In this document: piece by piece, positions 11,706-23,986 of the stretch | Layout of the letters: each line of letters begins with the position of its first letter | Position numbering within the stretch: position 1 is the first letter of the stretch | Origin: Yamagishiella unicocca | Taxonomy: Eukaryota > Chlorophyta > Chlorophyceae > Chlamydomonadales > Volvocaceae | DNA: 64,000 nucleotides | Assembly: GCA_003116995.1 (NCBI GenBank) | Contig: BDSL01000120.1 | Location: forward strand, 62,001-126,000 | Reading direction: 5' to 3' | Position numbers and translations under genes: made by a program | Notes under the pieces: generated by a model | Seen by the model: only the letters and a program-made list of their open reading frames with translations | Databases searched by the model: none | Told to the model about the DNA's origin: nothing

Positions 11706-14700
11706 ATGAACTTATCTCCCAGGCGTGCCGTAGTGCCTGGGCTGCTATGGCTCGCCATGACTTGGGGTGTGTCGGCCGTGATGGACGTCACGAGGCAGGC
11801 GGAAGGCCAGCCCCAACCACCCGTCTTCCCGGACGTCTTCTCCCTCAAGTACACATTCTCAATGCCCCACTTCTACCTTACACAACCTAACGGCCTGAGG
11901 TAACTCGCGCCGGGGGCGTGCGATGCTGACACTTGCCGAGGCCGCCCTTCATTTCATGGGCTGCAATGGGCCGACAAATCTTCACGTGTCCCGATAAGCA
12001 AGCTCGGATCGAGTCCACGAACGAACTGCCCACACACACGCAGCCCTGCTTATCCCATTCTCTCCTGGCACGGCCAACAGCCACGTTTCGTGGCTGGTCT
12101 CGTGCAGCCCGAATGTATCGCAGTGTAGGGCGCTAGACCGGCGATGCTGCCAACAGGGGCGGCAGCACGTGTTAACGGAATGGGTGGTTAGGGATTGTTC
12201 ACAGTTGCACGTGTCTGTTGAGCCGGCAAACTGCTTCCGGCATGCCCGTCGGTTCCTCCTCCTCAGATCTCTCCTACCCGAGCCACAGCCTGCCAATTCT
12301 CCATGGCACTCTCGTTGCCCCTGACGCCCCCCTTGCAGTTATTCGGTGTCCGTTTGGTACGACGGTCCCAACAACCTCCGGCGCGTGGATGCGTACGACG
12401 GCGAGGACTCGTGCGTCTCCGTGGGGGTGCGTGGGCGCCGGTGGACGAGCTTGCCGCTGGGAGGGGCGGCCGGACTTAGCGTTGCCGGGTGCTGCTGAGG
12501 AGGGGCGCGGAAGGACGGCAGTTTGCGGAAGGACGGCAGTTTGCGGAAGGACTGCAGTTTGCGGAATGACGGCAGTTTGCGGAAGGACGGCAGTTTGCGG
12601 AAGGACGGTGGTCTCCGCAGGCGGGCCCGGCCTGCTGCCTGCTCCCCAGCCGAGCCGGCGCAACCGCGCCAGCAGCTCCAACCAGGAGGCGGCCCTGGCA
12701 GCGGCAGAACGCGGGCGGGACTGACGTCAGCGGGTGCTGGCTTCCTGGGGCTTATGAGCCGCGGTCCTCGCTCTTGCCCCACAACTACGCTCAACGCCGG
12801 CCCTCGCTGCTGCTGGCCAATCGCCGCATGTACAAAACACCCCGCGTGGGCCTCCCCCCCCCGCTAGGTTTTGTTTTTCGGGCATCCACGGGTCTTCCTC
12901 GAACCCCCTCGCTAGTACTCCTTAATGTCCCGGCTTCGTGCCCCGGGCTCGCCGCACCTAACACACTCCACGGGTTTCCTCGGTAACCCTCACTAGCTCA
13001 GCGCCTGGCCCCCACCCCACCCCATCCCATCCCATCCCAAGCCTTTTTGCAACCCCATCCTCAGTTTACCGGGACACGCACTCAACCGCGTGTCCGAAAA
13101 CTACACTCGCCCGCTACTTTCTGCCCTCTACTTCCTACGTCGTGTAACCGAGTCTTCTCGCCCCCCTATCCCCCCCGTTCGCGCATTCAATTTATACTCC
13201 CCCCCCGGTGTCCGACGCAGTGCTCCAGCATGCGCCCACAAAATTGGTGTCCGACGACCATGCTGCTATCCTGTCCCGTCGCGTAAAACGGTTTTTACAA
13301 CCCCCGGTGTCCGAAGGCTATGCACCCACTACATTTCCCCAGTCGCGTTACCGGTTCTTTTATTGTAAGCCCCCCCGGTCCCCCCCCGCTCCCGCTTCTG
13401 GGCTCCCCGCCGCCCAGGGTTTCGACTACACCGTCATTCCCCGGATCGACAAGCTGCAGTGCGACGTGTGGGGCGAGGAGGGTCGGAAGGCTTACTCGGT
13501 GAGAGCGGGGTCAGCGGTTGGTCCAGGGGGGAAGGGGGGGGATGTGTCCGGCCACGTGGGGGCGGCACAGAGCCGCACACCGAGCCGCATGAGTCCCAAC
13601 CCCGCGGGGGGTTCTGACAAAGCAACGCGTGTAGGGCGGGGGTGGGGTTGGGGATTGGGATGGCGTAGGCACGCATGTAGGTTGGGGTTGGGGTTGGGGT
13701 TGGGGTTGGGGTTGGGGTTGGGGTTGGGGTTGGGGTTGGGGTTGGGGTTGGGGTTGGGGTTGGGGTTGGGGTTGGGGTTGGGGTTGGGGTTGGGGTTGGG
13801 GATGCATCACCCATGTATCTGGGGGTATCAGGTATCGACCGCAACATCACCGCCCGACCCTTCCTCTCCGCTTCCACCTGTGGGTAGCTGCGCGGCCCTT
13901 CGCCTGCGCGCTTGCCCGTCCGCTTTAGCAACGGTTGCCTCGATTCGGTGGCCTCGGCTCGGCTGTCTCGATTCGGTTACCGGTCCAACATCACCCACGC
14001 GGGACCCCCCCCATCGCGTGGCAGCGACCCGCGCTGGAGCTCTGGCCGCCCACTCCGGTCCCCTCCCTGGACCTCGCACCGCCGCTACTCCTCGGGTTTT
14101 TCCTAACCCTCCTTCCCCCCTGGCCCCCCGGCGCCCGCCCGTTGCCCCCCTGCCCCCTCTGTGCCCCTGCGTACCCCCCTGGACCCCCTCCTGCCGCCCC
14201 CCCCCCGCGTGTGCGCCCGGTTTCTTGTCAAACCCTCCCCCCCCTGGGGGCCCCCCTTCCCCTCCTGCCCCTCCCCCCGCTATTCTGTCATTTTCGCGTC
14301 AACGGTTTTCATGCCACCCCTCCCCCAGCCGCTGCCGGATCTGTACATGTGGGACTACGGCGGCACGGTCGACTACGGCGGCCAGCTCTCCAACATCTGG
14401 CAGCGCCAGATCAAGGAGGGCGACAAGGTGTCGCAATACACCTTCTACGTCAGCCCGAGCTCGGAGCCGCTGCGGCTGTACATGATCGGCTTCAACTACC
14501 TGACCAACGCACATTTCGACGAGTGAGCGGCTGGAGCGGTTCCGGAGCTGGGCTTAGGGTTCGACGCTGGGTTGGGGTTTAGGGGTGGCGAGGGAAGGCG
14601 AGGGAAGGCGCGGGGATGGGCTGGGGTCTGGGGTGGGCGGCAGCGAGGCTCGAGGCCAGCCCCTGGCGCCGAGCTTTGGAAGGCCGAGCGGCGGAGTCCG

Positions 14701-17700
14701 TCCTGGGCTCGTGCCCGGCCCCCGCCCCCCGTGTCGGTTTGTAGGCCGTGGATTCGCGGATTTAGTTTATACCCCCCCCACGGGTCGTTCCAGCATGTCC
14801 CACGTCTAGTAACCGGTGGTTATTTTTTGTAACCCCCGTCTCCTGTAACCAACGTGTGTAACCAACGTTTTATGCCCCTCCCCCGTCCTCCCCTCCTTCC
14901 CCCGGGCCCTCTCGCTGCCGCTCGCAGGTACTTGTACGACTTCACCCACTTCGAGGCCGGGCTGCCGAACAACACATCGGGGCTCTTCGCCGTACCGCCC
15001 GTGTGTAAGGCCCAGCTGGAGGCCGACGCGGCGGCGGCGACGGCGGCGACGGCGGCGGGTGGTGATGACGGCGAGACGTCCCGGCGGCAGCACCCTGCCG
15101 CGTGGCAGCTGGGTGCCCTGCTGCCCGACATCCGGGCGTACGACGGTGAGACCCTCCTCCGTCCTTCCCTGGAGTGTGCCGTATGTCGGAGGAGGCCTGG
15201 AGGGGGGTTTTGAGGAAGACCCGTAGATGCGAGAAAACACGCGGGGGGGAGAGCTAGGGGCGCCGGCGGCGAAGGCCACCCCAGCCTGCGGTGTTACAGC
15301 TGAGCGGAGACAGACCCTCGCGGGCGGGTACGTTCAGAATGGAAGGCCTGTGCCATCCCCTCCCCCCGCCCGGCCAGACAACCCCTGCACCATCTCTGCC
15401 TCCTCCCTCCCCCCCCTCCACCACCCCCCCAGACAACCACGCCTACAACGTGTGGTCACGAGCGCACGGCCGGGTGCACGACCATGCGGACGAGTACGAC
15501 GCGCGGCTGGAGCGGTTCCGGAGCGTCGTACAGCGGGTCCAGGTGCGGCGCGGCTCGGTCGGCGGGAGGGGGTTGGCGCGGTTGGAACGGTTGGAAGTTC
15601 CGGATCCAGCCGCGGGGGTGGAAGGAAAGGAGGTTGCAGCCGCCATGTAGCGCCCTCCGGTCGCCCGAAACCCCCCCCCAGCCTGCGGTGTTACGGAGTC
15701 TGCTGCCCGTCCCCCGCTGTCATGTCTCCTCGCTCTCTTGCTCCTGCCCTCCACCCCCCCCCCTCTCCCCTCGCCATCTTCCACGCCTTGGTTTGTCGGC
15801 CGTGGATTCGCGGATTATCTTATCAACCCCCCCCCTCCCCTCCTCCCCCCTCCTCCCCCCTCCTCCCCGTCCACCCTACGTCCCCTTCGCCGCTGTCCCC
15901 GCACCTGCGCAGCAACACACCTGTCCCCACACCTCCGCAGCAACAATCCTCTTATCACATAGCCTCCTCGTCAACCCCCTCGGACACCCCCGCGCCTGCC
16001 TATGGCCCTCACCCCCACCCCAGTTTCTGCCGTGCCGTCTTCCTGTGTCGTGTGACAGGGTTACCCTGTCTTCTCGCTACCCCCCACCCTCGTCCTCTCC
16101 CCCCCCTCCCCCTCGGCCGCGTCCGAAAGTATAGTTTGCTGTATGTAATTTGTTGTATGTCTCGTGCGCTTGTTTTGCCGCTGTGCGCTTGCGGTTGTGG
16201 CTCGTGTCATCGCAAGCTTGCGGTTGTGGCTCGTGTCATCGTCAGCGCGCCTTCTCAGTAGCAAGGCGGCGCGGTTCAAACCACACGACGGAAACGGAAG
16301 CTCGCCGGTGCCGCCTGGTAGCATAAAACGTAACGGTAACAGTAACGGTCGGAATCCGGGCTGGGGTGGAGACGGTGACGGGCTGCCCCGCGCCTCGCCT
16401 CACCATGTCCCATTCCACCAGCCCGGTTCTACATCTTACGCTTCACACGCTACAGCACATTCGTTTGTTATCCTTTCCTTTAGACGGCCGCTGCCGGGCC
16501 GCTAACACAGGTTCCTCGGTATCAGTCCAAATGCTCCAGCATGCGCCCACAACATAGGTGTCCGAAGACAATGCGCCAGCTATTATACCCTTGTCGTGTA
16601 ATCGGGTCCTTACGTCCCCCCCCCCCCCCATGTAACCGGGTCATCTCGCCGCCCCCTCTTCAGGAGCACAACAGCCGCTCCGACCGCAGCTACAGCCTGC
16701 GCCTCAACCAGTGGGCGGACTGGCACGAGGCCGAGTTTGCGTCGGCGATGCTGCCCAACCAGCGGATGAGCGCCGGCAGCAGCAGCAGCGCCGGCAGCGG
16801 CAGCAGCAGCAGCAACAGTGCTGTTGGGAGCCAGGCGGGAGCGGAGAGGGACGACAGCCGCGACATGCTGCTATCAGAGGTGTGTTTTTAGGAGGTTGGA
16901 GGTTGGAGGTTGGAGGTTGGACGGCCTCTTGGCTGAGCGACGTCGGGAACGCCAATGCGAGGAGCGAGCGCCCTCAAGCCGTACGGTATCACGGCAAACC
17001 GCCAAACCGCCAGACCGTAAGCAAACCGAAAAGGCCCCCAACCACCCGGTTGCTCCCGGTTGCTCCCGCGCCGTACCGCACTCTTCGCGCTGCTCCACTG
17101 GCCGCCACCACAACGGGACGCATCGGCAGTCCGCTAGTAGCCACCTGAGATCTGACTGACTGATGCGGCTGGGCGGACCACCTCCCAGACCCACCCCTGG
17201 GACTCAACCACCCGCCTCCGCCTCCTCTTCCCCCGCCTCCGCCTCTTCCTCCCCCTCCGCCTCCGCCTCCGTCTCCTCGTCTTCCGCCTCCTCCTCCTCC
17301 TCCCCTTCTTCTGTCTACGGGCCTTCCTCACAAACCTCCTCTTCCGGCCGCGCCCCGCAGCGCCCTGGCGCCTACCGACCCCTGGGTCGGCTGGGCGCCA
17401 CCCTGGAGCGCCACCAGCTGCCCACATCGGTCGACTGGCGAGGCACCGGTGCAGACCCGGGCATCAAGGACCAGGGCATGTGCGGCAGCTGCTACGTGAG
17501 TGTGTGTGTATGGGGGTTGGGGGGGTGGGGGGTAGCGAGAAGAGTGTGTGGGGGGAAGAGGGGGTGGGGGGGTTGGAGCGGAACCCGTGGACAGGACGTG
17601 TGTGTCTTGGGGGGTGCAAGTGTGTGTGTATTGGGGGGGTGCAAAGAGGAACCGGTTACTCTATGCAGTGGGGAGAGGGAGAGCGGAGGCCGCGAGGGGC

Positions 17701-20700
17701 GACTGCTGCGTGAGGGGGGCCCATCATGGAAACGTGTGTTTGAGTGTGTATGGGGGGAAGGGAGGGGGAATTGAGCGTGTATGGGGGCGAAGGGAGGGGG
17801 AATTGAGCGTGTATGGGGGCGAAGGGAGGGGGAGTGGAGGGGCAGCAGCTACCTCACGCGAGAAGGGATGCAGCGGAAAGCCCCAGAGCAGCTTCAGCTC
17901 CCGGACATGTGCGCCGCCAACAGACACCACAGCCCTCGCGCCCACTCGTCTGCTGTCCTGACCCCACCGCCCCCCAACGGACGATTCTCTTTAACCCCCC
18001 CAACGGGTTTACTCTACCAACCATCAACCTCCAACCCCCAAACCCCCAACCGCCGCCGCCCCCGGGACCCCCCTCCTCAAACCCCTCCCTGATGCTGCGT
18101 CATGGCCGCAGTCGTTCGCCGCAACTGGCGCCATGGACGGTGCCTGGTTCGTGGCCACTGGGCAGCGGAGGTCCTTCAGCGAGCAGCAGGTACGACGGCG
18201 GCCGGACGAGCAATGCAGCACCGTACCATGGTGTCGTACGATCGCGTCGTACAGCCTGCGGGCACGGCACCCGAGGTCGGCGCCAAGCACCCCACTCCTG
18301 CACCCCCCCCTGCCTCGCGCCCGGCGCTTCTGCGGGGAGCCCCGCCTGCCCCCTTGCCCTTGTCCCATTTGATTTTTACATGGGTTTCTTCACCCGCCCC
18401 GCCCCGCCAGCCGCTCGCTCATCGTCGCTCGCTGCACCCCCAAACGTATGTCCCAAACGGTTCCGGTTTTTATTTTGTACACGATTTTTCCTCAGCCCGT
18501 GTTGCCCGGGGGCTTTCGCAGCGGCCGCTCCCGACTCGGGGCTTCCGCATCCAGCCGACGGCTGCTCCCGCCTTAAGCTGTCCTGCGCTCTACCTGGCCC
18601 CGCTGGCCCGGCCCCCTCACCCGCCCCCCGGGTCTCTTCTGGACCACCACCTTCATCGCCCTTGGTTTCTCGGCCGTGGATTCGCGGGTTATCCTTTACC
18701 CCTTCCCCCCTTCCCTGCCTGATCCTATAGCATGTGTCAAAGGCAATGTTTTTCATCGCTAGCCCCCTTTCCTGCCCCCCCGCTGCTGCCCCTAGATCGT
18801 GGACTGCTCTTGGGACTACGGCCCCAACGGTTGCTTCGGCGGCTACTACCAGCCCGTGTTTAAGTAGGTGGGGGGGGGCGGGGGAGTTGAGAGGGAACCC
18901 GCGGGGGAGGGGGGGTTGATAAGAGAGGCCGCGAATCCACGGCCGACAAACCGAGGGCGGTGAAGGTGATGGTCCAGCGGAGCGGCAAGGCGACGGAGCG
19001 GAGGCGCTGCTGAGGCGTAGTGATAGGCAACGTTGACTGTAGCCAAGTAGGGCGCTACGGAGGCGACTAGGCGATAAACGGGGAAAAAAGGCGACTGGAA
19101 GAGGCGCTGGTCGCGGGGGGAGGATTGAGAGGAAACCCGCGGGGAAGGGGGAGGTGAGAGGAAACCTGTAGAATGTGAGGAGCGGATGATATGGGGAGGA
19201 GGGAGTTGCAAAACGAACGGGGGGGGGAGGGGGGAGGGAGTGGCGAGAAGACCCGGTTACCTGACATGTGAGACGGAGGGGGGCAGAAGCTAGCCACGCT
19301 TTTTGAGTGCGCCATGCGGAAAGGGGGGTGGTGCAAAAAAGGACTGGAAAAGGGGGGCGCGATTGGAGGGGAGGCAAATGGAGTGGGTAGGAGGGGGGTG
19401 GGGAGCTTGAGGGAGTGGAACACAGTCAGGGGGGATGAAGGCGGGGGTATGTGTCCCTCACAATGGGCGCGTGATGAGATGCGATGAGATGCGATGAGGG
19501 ACATGGCCGGGTGTGGCGGGACCCAGCATTTCCACAACATGTATCGCCCGGGTGGGGATGCTGGGCTCGCAAGGGTGGCGGTGGCGGCGGCGGCGGTGGC
19601 GGTGACGCGGCCCCCTTCAAGCCTGCTCCCACTGCCCCGCTGATGCCCCTTAGCGCCACTTTCTGCTCCGTCCCTCCGCTTGTTGGGGTCGATCGCGGTC
19701 GCCTCCGTCTGACGTACCCTCTTTGCTCGTTTGCTTGCTCATCTGCTTGCTCATTTGCTTGCTCATTTGCTTGCTTGCTTGCTTGCTCATGTGTTTGTCT
19801 GCTTGCTCATTTGCTTACTTGCTTATTTGCTTGCTTGGCTTGCTTGCTTGCTCATTTGCTTGCTCATTTGCTTGTTTGCTTGCTTGGCTTGCTTGCTTGC
19901 TTGCTAATTTGCTGATTTGGTCGCTCGCTCGCTCGCTCCCTCGCGTGTGTTCGTTCGCAGCTACGTGGCGGAGAGCGGCGGCATCGCCCTGGAGCAGGAC
20001 TACTCGTACAGGGGGGAGGTCGGCTTCTGCAGGTGGGGACCGGTGCGGAAGGGGGAAGGGGGGGCGGGGGGCTGACGGACCGATTTCGGGTACCAGCGGC
20101 AGGGAAGGGAGGGCTGCACGGCCCGCGGCGACCGGCCAAACGGCAGAGGGCTGATGGACACGGGTTTGAGACATTCCCACGGCATTGCTGGGAACTCATG
20201 CTGCTCTTGACCTGTGCCGCAGGCGTCCGCGCTGTGCCCGAGCCACCTTGACCCACGGGTCGCTGGCCACATCTCGCAGCACAAACCGGGGCATGGCATT
20301 CGGGGGCCCTTGCCTTCGGCCTCAGCCACTGCTCCCCCCTTGCCTTCCCCGCCCCGCGCCGCCCTGTCCCCGCCCCCTCCCCGCCTAACCCTACAACTAT
20401 TCGCCGGCTAGTTTCCATCCTCCGTCCCCAACATCGTGTAAACGGGTTTTCTTCCCCCCTCCCCCGGGGTTCTTTTCTGTAACCCCTCCTCCCCTCCCCG
20501 CTGCCGTAGGTCCTCCAACCACACCCTGGTGGGTCGCTTCTCCGGCTACATGGCGGTGGAGAGCCGCAATGAGCTGGCGCTGATGGAGGCGGTGTGGAAG
20601 TACGGGCCCGTGGCGGTGTCGGTGGACGCGGGTGGGTCGGGGTGGGTGGGTCGGGGGGGGGTCGGGGGAAAGGTGAGGAAACCCAGTTACACGACATAGG

Positions 20701-21412
20701 AAGCGAAGGGGCGCGAGGGGGCAGGACCGGGTCTTCTCGCCACCCTCGGGCCCACGACGGGGAGGACCGGGTCTTCTCGCCAACCCCCCGCATGAGAAAG
20801 GCCTTGCGCCCCGATCCAGGACCTGACCTCAACCCCACCCCACCCCACCCCCCGACACCCCTGGCGGCCTACCTGCTCCTCGCAGCGCCCGACACCTTCC
20901 GGTATTACTCGGAGGGAGTGTACGACGAGCCCACCTGCTCGTCCAAGATGCGTAACCTGGATCATACGGTGACGCTATTTGGGTACGGCACCTCGCCCGA
21001 AGGAAAGGACTATTGGCTGGTGAGTGGGGGGAGGCGGGAGGGTTGGGTTGGGGCCAACGGAAAACCGTATAAACCGAGATTGGGTAAGCAAAATTATTCA
21101 TCACCCACCCCGCCGGCTAGGTTCTGCCCACCGTCTCCTACGCACTGTAACCGGGTCTTCTCGCCACCGTCTCCTATGCCCCCTGACCGGGTCTTTCTCC
21201 CCCCCTCCCCACACCGCCAGGTCCGCAACAGCTGGGCCAAGTACTACGGCGACGACGGCTACATCCGCATCGTGCGCGGCGCCAACGACTGCGGCATCGC
21301 CACGGACGCCGCCGTGCCGGTCGTGCCGCCGGAGCTGGTGGATGAGGCGGCGCGGGAGGCGGCCCGGAGTGCGGCCGCTCGCTGGGGCCCCCAGGCACTC
21401 CCCGCCGCCTAG
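11706..21412 (+). CDS. Papain-family (C1A) cysteine protease with cfaD-like N-terminal domain
   Basis: Secretory or lysosomal endopeptidase. Exons: 11706-11899, 12339-12426, 13418-13498, 14329-14522, 14928-15145, 15433-15542, 16664-16881, 17189-17495, 18112-18189, 18796-18863, 19961-20032, 20510-20631, 20886-21019 and 21221-21412, giving 691 aa. Residues 1-25 form a signal peptide. Residues about 35-258 form an extra domain (SVSVWYDGPNNLRRVD, TVIPRIDKLQCDVW, QYTFYVSPSSEPLRLYMIGF) like that of Dictyostelium cfaD cathepsins. Residues about 259-340 are an I29 propeptide (YNVWSRAHGR, RLNQWADWHEAEF), then a Ser/Ala-rich linker to about 415. The catalytic domain has Gln463, Cys469 (QGMCGSCY), His610 (LDHTVTLFGYG) and Asn631 (RNSWAKYYGDDGYIRI). 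Tyr follows the catalytic Cys where Trp is usual. The donors at 12426 and 16881 were chosen to keep frame and are the weakest junctions. Confidence 0.9.
12509..12611. repeat. 18-bp tandem repeat in protease intron 2
   Basis: Five to six copies of GGAAGGACGGCAGTTTGC with single substitutions, between exons 2 and 3 of the cysteine protease gene. Confidence 0.85.
13307..13370 (+). repeat. Dispersed intron repeat, copy 1
   Basis: About 62 bp (GTGTCCGAAGGCTATGCACC ... TTCTTTTATTGTAA) almost identical to 27441-27507 in an intron of another gene. The one visible difference is GAAGG versus GATGG. Related but diverged text (CTCCAGCATGCGCCCACA) also occurs at 13227 and 16531. Confidence 0.8.
13680..13801 (+). 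repeat. (TTGGGG)n hexamer tract, about 20 units
   Basis: Uninterrupted GGTTGG/TTGGGG hexamer repeats in protease intron 3. The G-rich strand is the transcribed-sense strand, so the pre-mRNA could form G-quadruplexes. It is not the Chlamydomonas telomere unit TTTTAGGG. Confidence 0.95.
18637..18692 (+). repeat. Dispersed 'GTGGATTCGCGG' repeat, plus-strand copy
   Basis: TTCTGGACCACCACCTTCAT followed by a match to CGGCCGTGGATTCGCGG. Other plus copies are near 111-165, 14742-14768 and 15785-15822. Inverted copies are near 783-808, 18909-19040, 21898-22024 and 29090-29112. All lie in introns or gene flanks of the left 30 kb. Confidence 0.75.
18909..19040 (-). repeat. Dispersed intron repeat, long minus-strand copy
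   Basis: About 130 bp in protease intron 10 that aligns with 21898-22024 downstream of the gene. Shared blocks include CCGACAAAC, GGGCGGTGAAGGTG, GGTCCAGCGGAGCGGC, GACGGAGCGG and GGCAACGTTGACTG. Confidence 0.75.
19730..19945 (+). repeat. TTGC/TTGCTCA-rich simple repeat before a splice acceptor
   Basis: About 200 bp of TTGCTTGCTCAT-type repeats end about 15 bp before the AG acceptor at 19959-19960 of the cysteine protease gene. The strand is pyrimidine-rich enough to act as an extended polypyrimidine tract. Confidence 0.85.
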
Positions 21413-23986
21413 CGGGCCTGATGGAGAGAGCCCGGTCTCTCTCTCCGACTGGACGCCCTCCGTGCCCGCTCCCCCTCCCCCTCTTTCGTACATGGGTTTT
21501 CTCCTTGCAACCACCTCCCTGATGCCGTACCGCAGCGAGGGCAGGGAGGCGGGCGGCCAGTGGCGCCGCCGCTCGCGGGAACGGCCGGGTCCTCTTTTCG
21601 CAGCTTGACGGGGCCCCGATGATCAAGGACCCCCTCGTCAGGGCCTTGAGCTTGGCGCGTAGACTGTGGCCCTACTCAGGTGCTGTAAGGGCCCTACTCA
21701 GGTGCTGTAAGGGCCCAGCTCAGGTGCTGTAAGGGCAAGGCCCTGTAGCGGAACGCCCCCGGCTTGGGTCCTTGTTGCTTGTGTGGCCGCCACCATGGCA
21801 CCGAGCCCCTTGGCGACAACCTTGCCAGCGGCGGTGTTACATGAGTGGGCCGCCCCAGCGTACCTGCCGCTGCCAGCCTGGGTGCTGGGAGGGGGTTTTA
21901 TAAAAGAATCCGCGAATCCGCGGCCGACAAACAGAGGGCGGTGAAGGTGGTGGTCCAGCGGAGCGGCGCGGCAAGGAGACGGAGCGGAGCCGCTGCTGAG
22001 TCGTATTGACAGGCAACGTTGACTGGCGGGGGAGGGGGGGTCGCTTGGCGGGGGAGGGGCGGATATGCCAGGCGGCGGTGCGGCAGGAGTGAGGGGTGAA
22101 ACCGCCAGGAGAGAAGCACACAGCCAAGTCAGAGGAACGAGGCGAGGCGAGGACGAGCGGAGTGAGAGTGGGAGTGAGAGTGGGAGTGAGAGTGGGAGTG
22201 AGAGTGGGAGGAGCGACGGGGCGCCAGGCCGAGGGGCGGCGAAACATCGGCACGGTATGACGGCGGGCGAGTTAGGGGGCACCCCGGGGGTGGGGGGTTA
22301 CCTAGGCGGTTGGTCGAATGACGAGAGCTGACTGATGGCGCGGCGGGGCGCGGTTGGGGTAGTTGGGGTAAACTGCTCCGGTTGGGGATCCCCTGGAGCC
22401 CTTGCGTCCCCTGCGGAGCACGGCGGAGCCGGTGCTAGTGTGCCCGGGTGTCACTTGCCGGTGGAGGGGAGGGAGGAGGGGGAATGAAGGGGGGGTAGTG
22501 AACCCAGGGCTGTTGACAGTTGGCACTTAGCTGAGACGGTCGGCGCTCAGCTAGGCCGTACACGGAGGTTAGGTCGGTTCATTTGGCGCATCGCTAGCTG
22601 GTGTCACGTCGTACATGCGCACATACACACATGCTGAGCTGGTCGCTGGGCCTAGTACGGCACACGAGGAGCCAGGAGTGGTTGTAAAACGGTTGCGTAC
22701 GTACTCGTTGGGGAAGGTTTCTGGTTGCGGTTGCGATTTGGGCCGGACTGAAAGGGTTGTCGCAGCCAGGGGCGGGTAGTCCACCCCGAGCTCGTTTCTA
22801 GGGTCCCGTGTATTACGTAACGTGATTCAGATGCGTGGATCCAGGCAGGCGCCCATGTACGCCCACACGTTTGGGCCAGGGCGCACAGGTTTGGGCCAGG
22901 GCGCACAGGTTTGGGCCAGGGCACACGTACGCCTACAGTTTTGCTGGCGAGGGCCCCATGCAGTGTTGATGGCGTTGACGGCATGGCTGTGCTTAATGGT
23001 GCTGAGCTTGCACCACGCAGGTTGTCGAGCGGTGGTCGGTCCTGAGACCCTGGGCCTTTTGTAACGCGAACTCATTCACGTTATTGCAGCGACTGTAAAG
23101 AGAAGCGTAGCTAGGTGGACCCGGGGGCACGTCGTTGAATCCTGTTGAATCACACACTGGAGGGGCAAAACCGAAGAGGTGGAACCAAAAACTGCCAGGA
23201 TCCAACTGAACTGGAAGACTTCGGTAGCTCACGGCAACGTTTTCGACGCTTCCGCCCGCATTCCGGGACTTCCGCCAGCTGCCGCGGCCAACGAATAGGC
23301 GAGTTATTCGCCCGCAGTGCCGTGATTGACCTCTTAATGATGTGTTGGGATCAAGTTTGCGTGTATGAATGAACGAGCCGTAATCCTCAATATGACCGCG
23401 AAGGGTCCAGTCCCGACTGCGAGAAGGTGCTGTGCCGGGCGCTGCGTCGAGACAATGCCCTGACAGCGCGATCGTTGGTTCAAAGAAAGGGCTTTCCTCA
23501 GGAAGGTGTGAGAAGGAGGTACGACAAGAGTCGGCACCGCGGGTCGCTCGTTGTGATCGTGCGCAGCCGTGCCTTGGTTGTCGGGCAGGTGGTGATGCAC
23601 GGGAGGACGGACAGATGCTGCTTCCGACCAACAGCTTCGGACAGAGCCCTTGTCGCGCTGCACGATGGTGGGGCACGTTCTCGTCTCGTACATCATCATC
23701 GTTTCAACAGCTTCTGTCCAATTACCAATGGCCGGCGCGTGCGTTGCTGCAATACTCATTTGACAACCTGAAATGCTTATCCAAGTCATATTTTTAACCC
23801 AAGCGGCCCGAGTCGAGGTGTGACGCCAGCGCGCGACCATCGAACGCGAACGGAATGTTGTCGTACAATAGCATGGTGCTACCCACCGACCCCACCTGCA
23901 ATTTCTGTTGCTTACACACGATCGTATGCTTTTATTATGTCATTTTACTTATTTATTTGGGTACTCAGTCAGTGGTGGCCAGCAAC
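21413..23986. other. 3' UTR and intergenic, repeats only
   Basis: Holds the protease 3' UTR, a long copy of the dispersed intron repeat (21898-22024), a 12-bp GAGTGGGAGTGA tandem (22158-22212) and a 20-bp GTTTGGGCCAGGGCGCACAG tandem (22864-22928). The open frames around 22990-23840 on the minus strand show no family resemblance and I do not call them. Confidence 0.6.
21671..21737 (+). terminator. Triplicated 22-bp unit carrying TGTAA poly(A) signals
   Basis: Three copies of a 22-bp unit (CTCAGGTGCTGTAAGGGC core) begin about 260 bp after the protease stop codon. Each carries TGTAA (21684, 21706, 21728), the poly(A) signal known from Chlamydomonas and Volvox. This is the likely 3' end of the protease transcript. 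Confidence 0.6.

Noticed and set aside
13208..14485. 425-codon plus-strand open frame crossing the TTGGGG tract
   Set aside because: Reads through introns of the protease gene in the wrong frame; the Leu-Gly repeat is translated hexamer DNA.
22993..23840. Two minus-strand open frames of 227 and 168 codons
   Set aside because: They overlap each other in different frames, lack recognisable motifs and have composition like the surrounding intergenic DNA.
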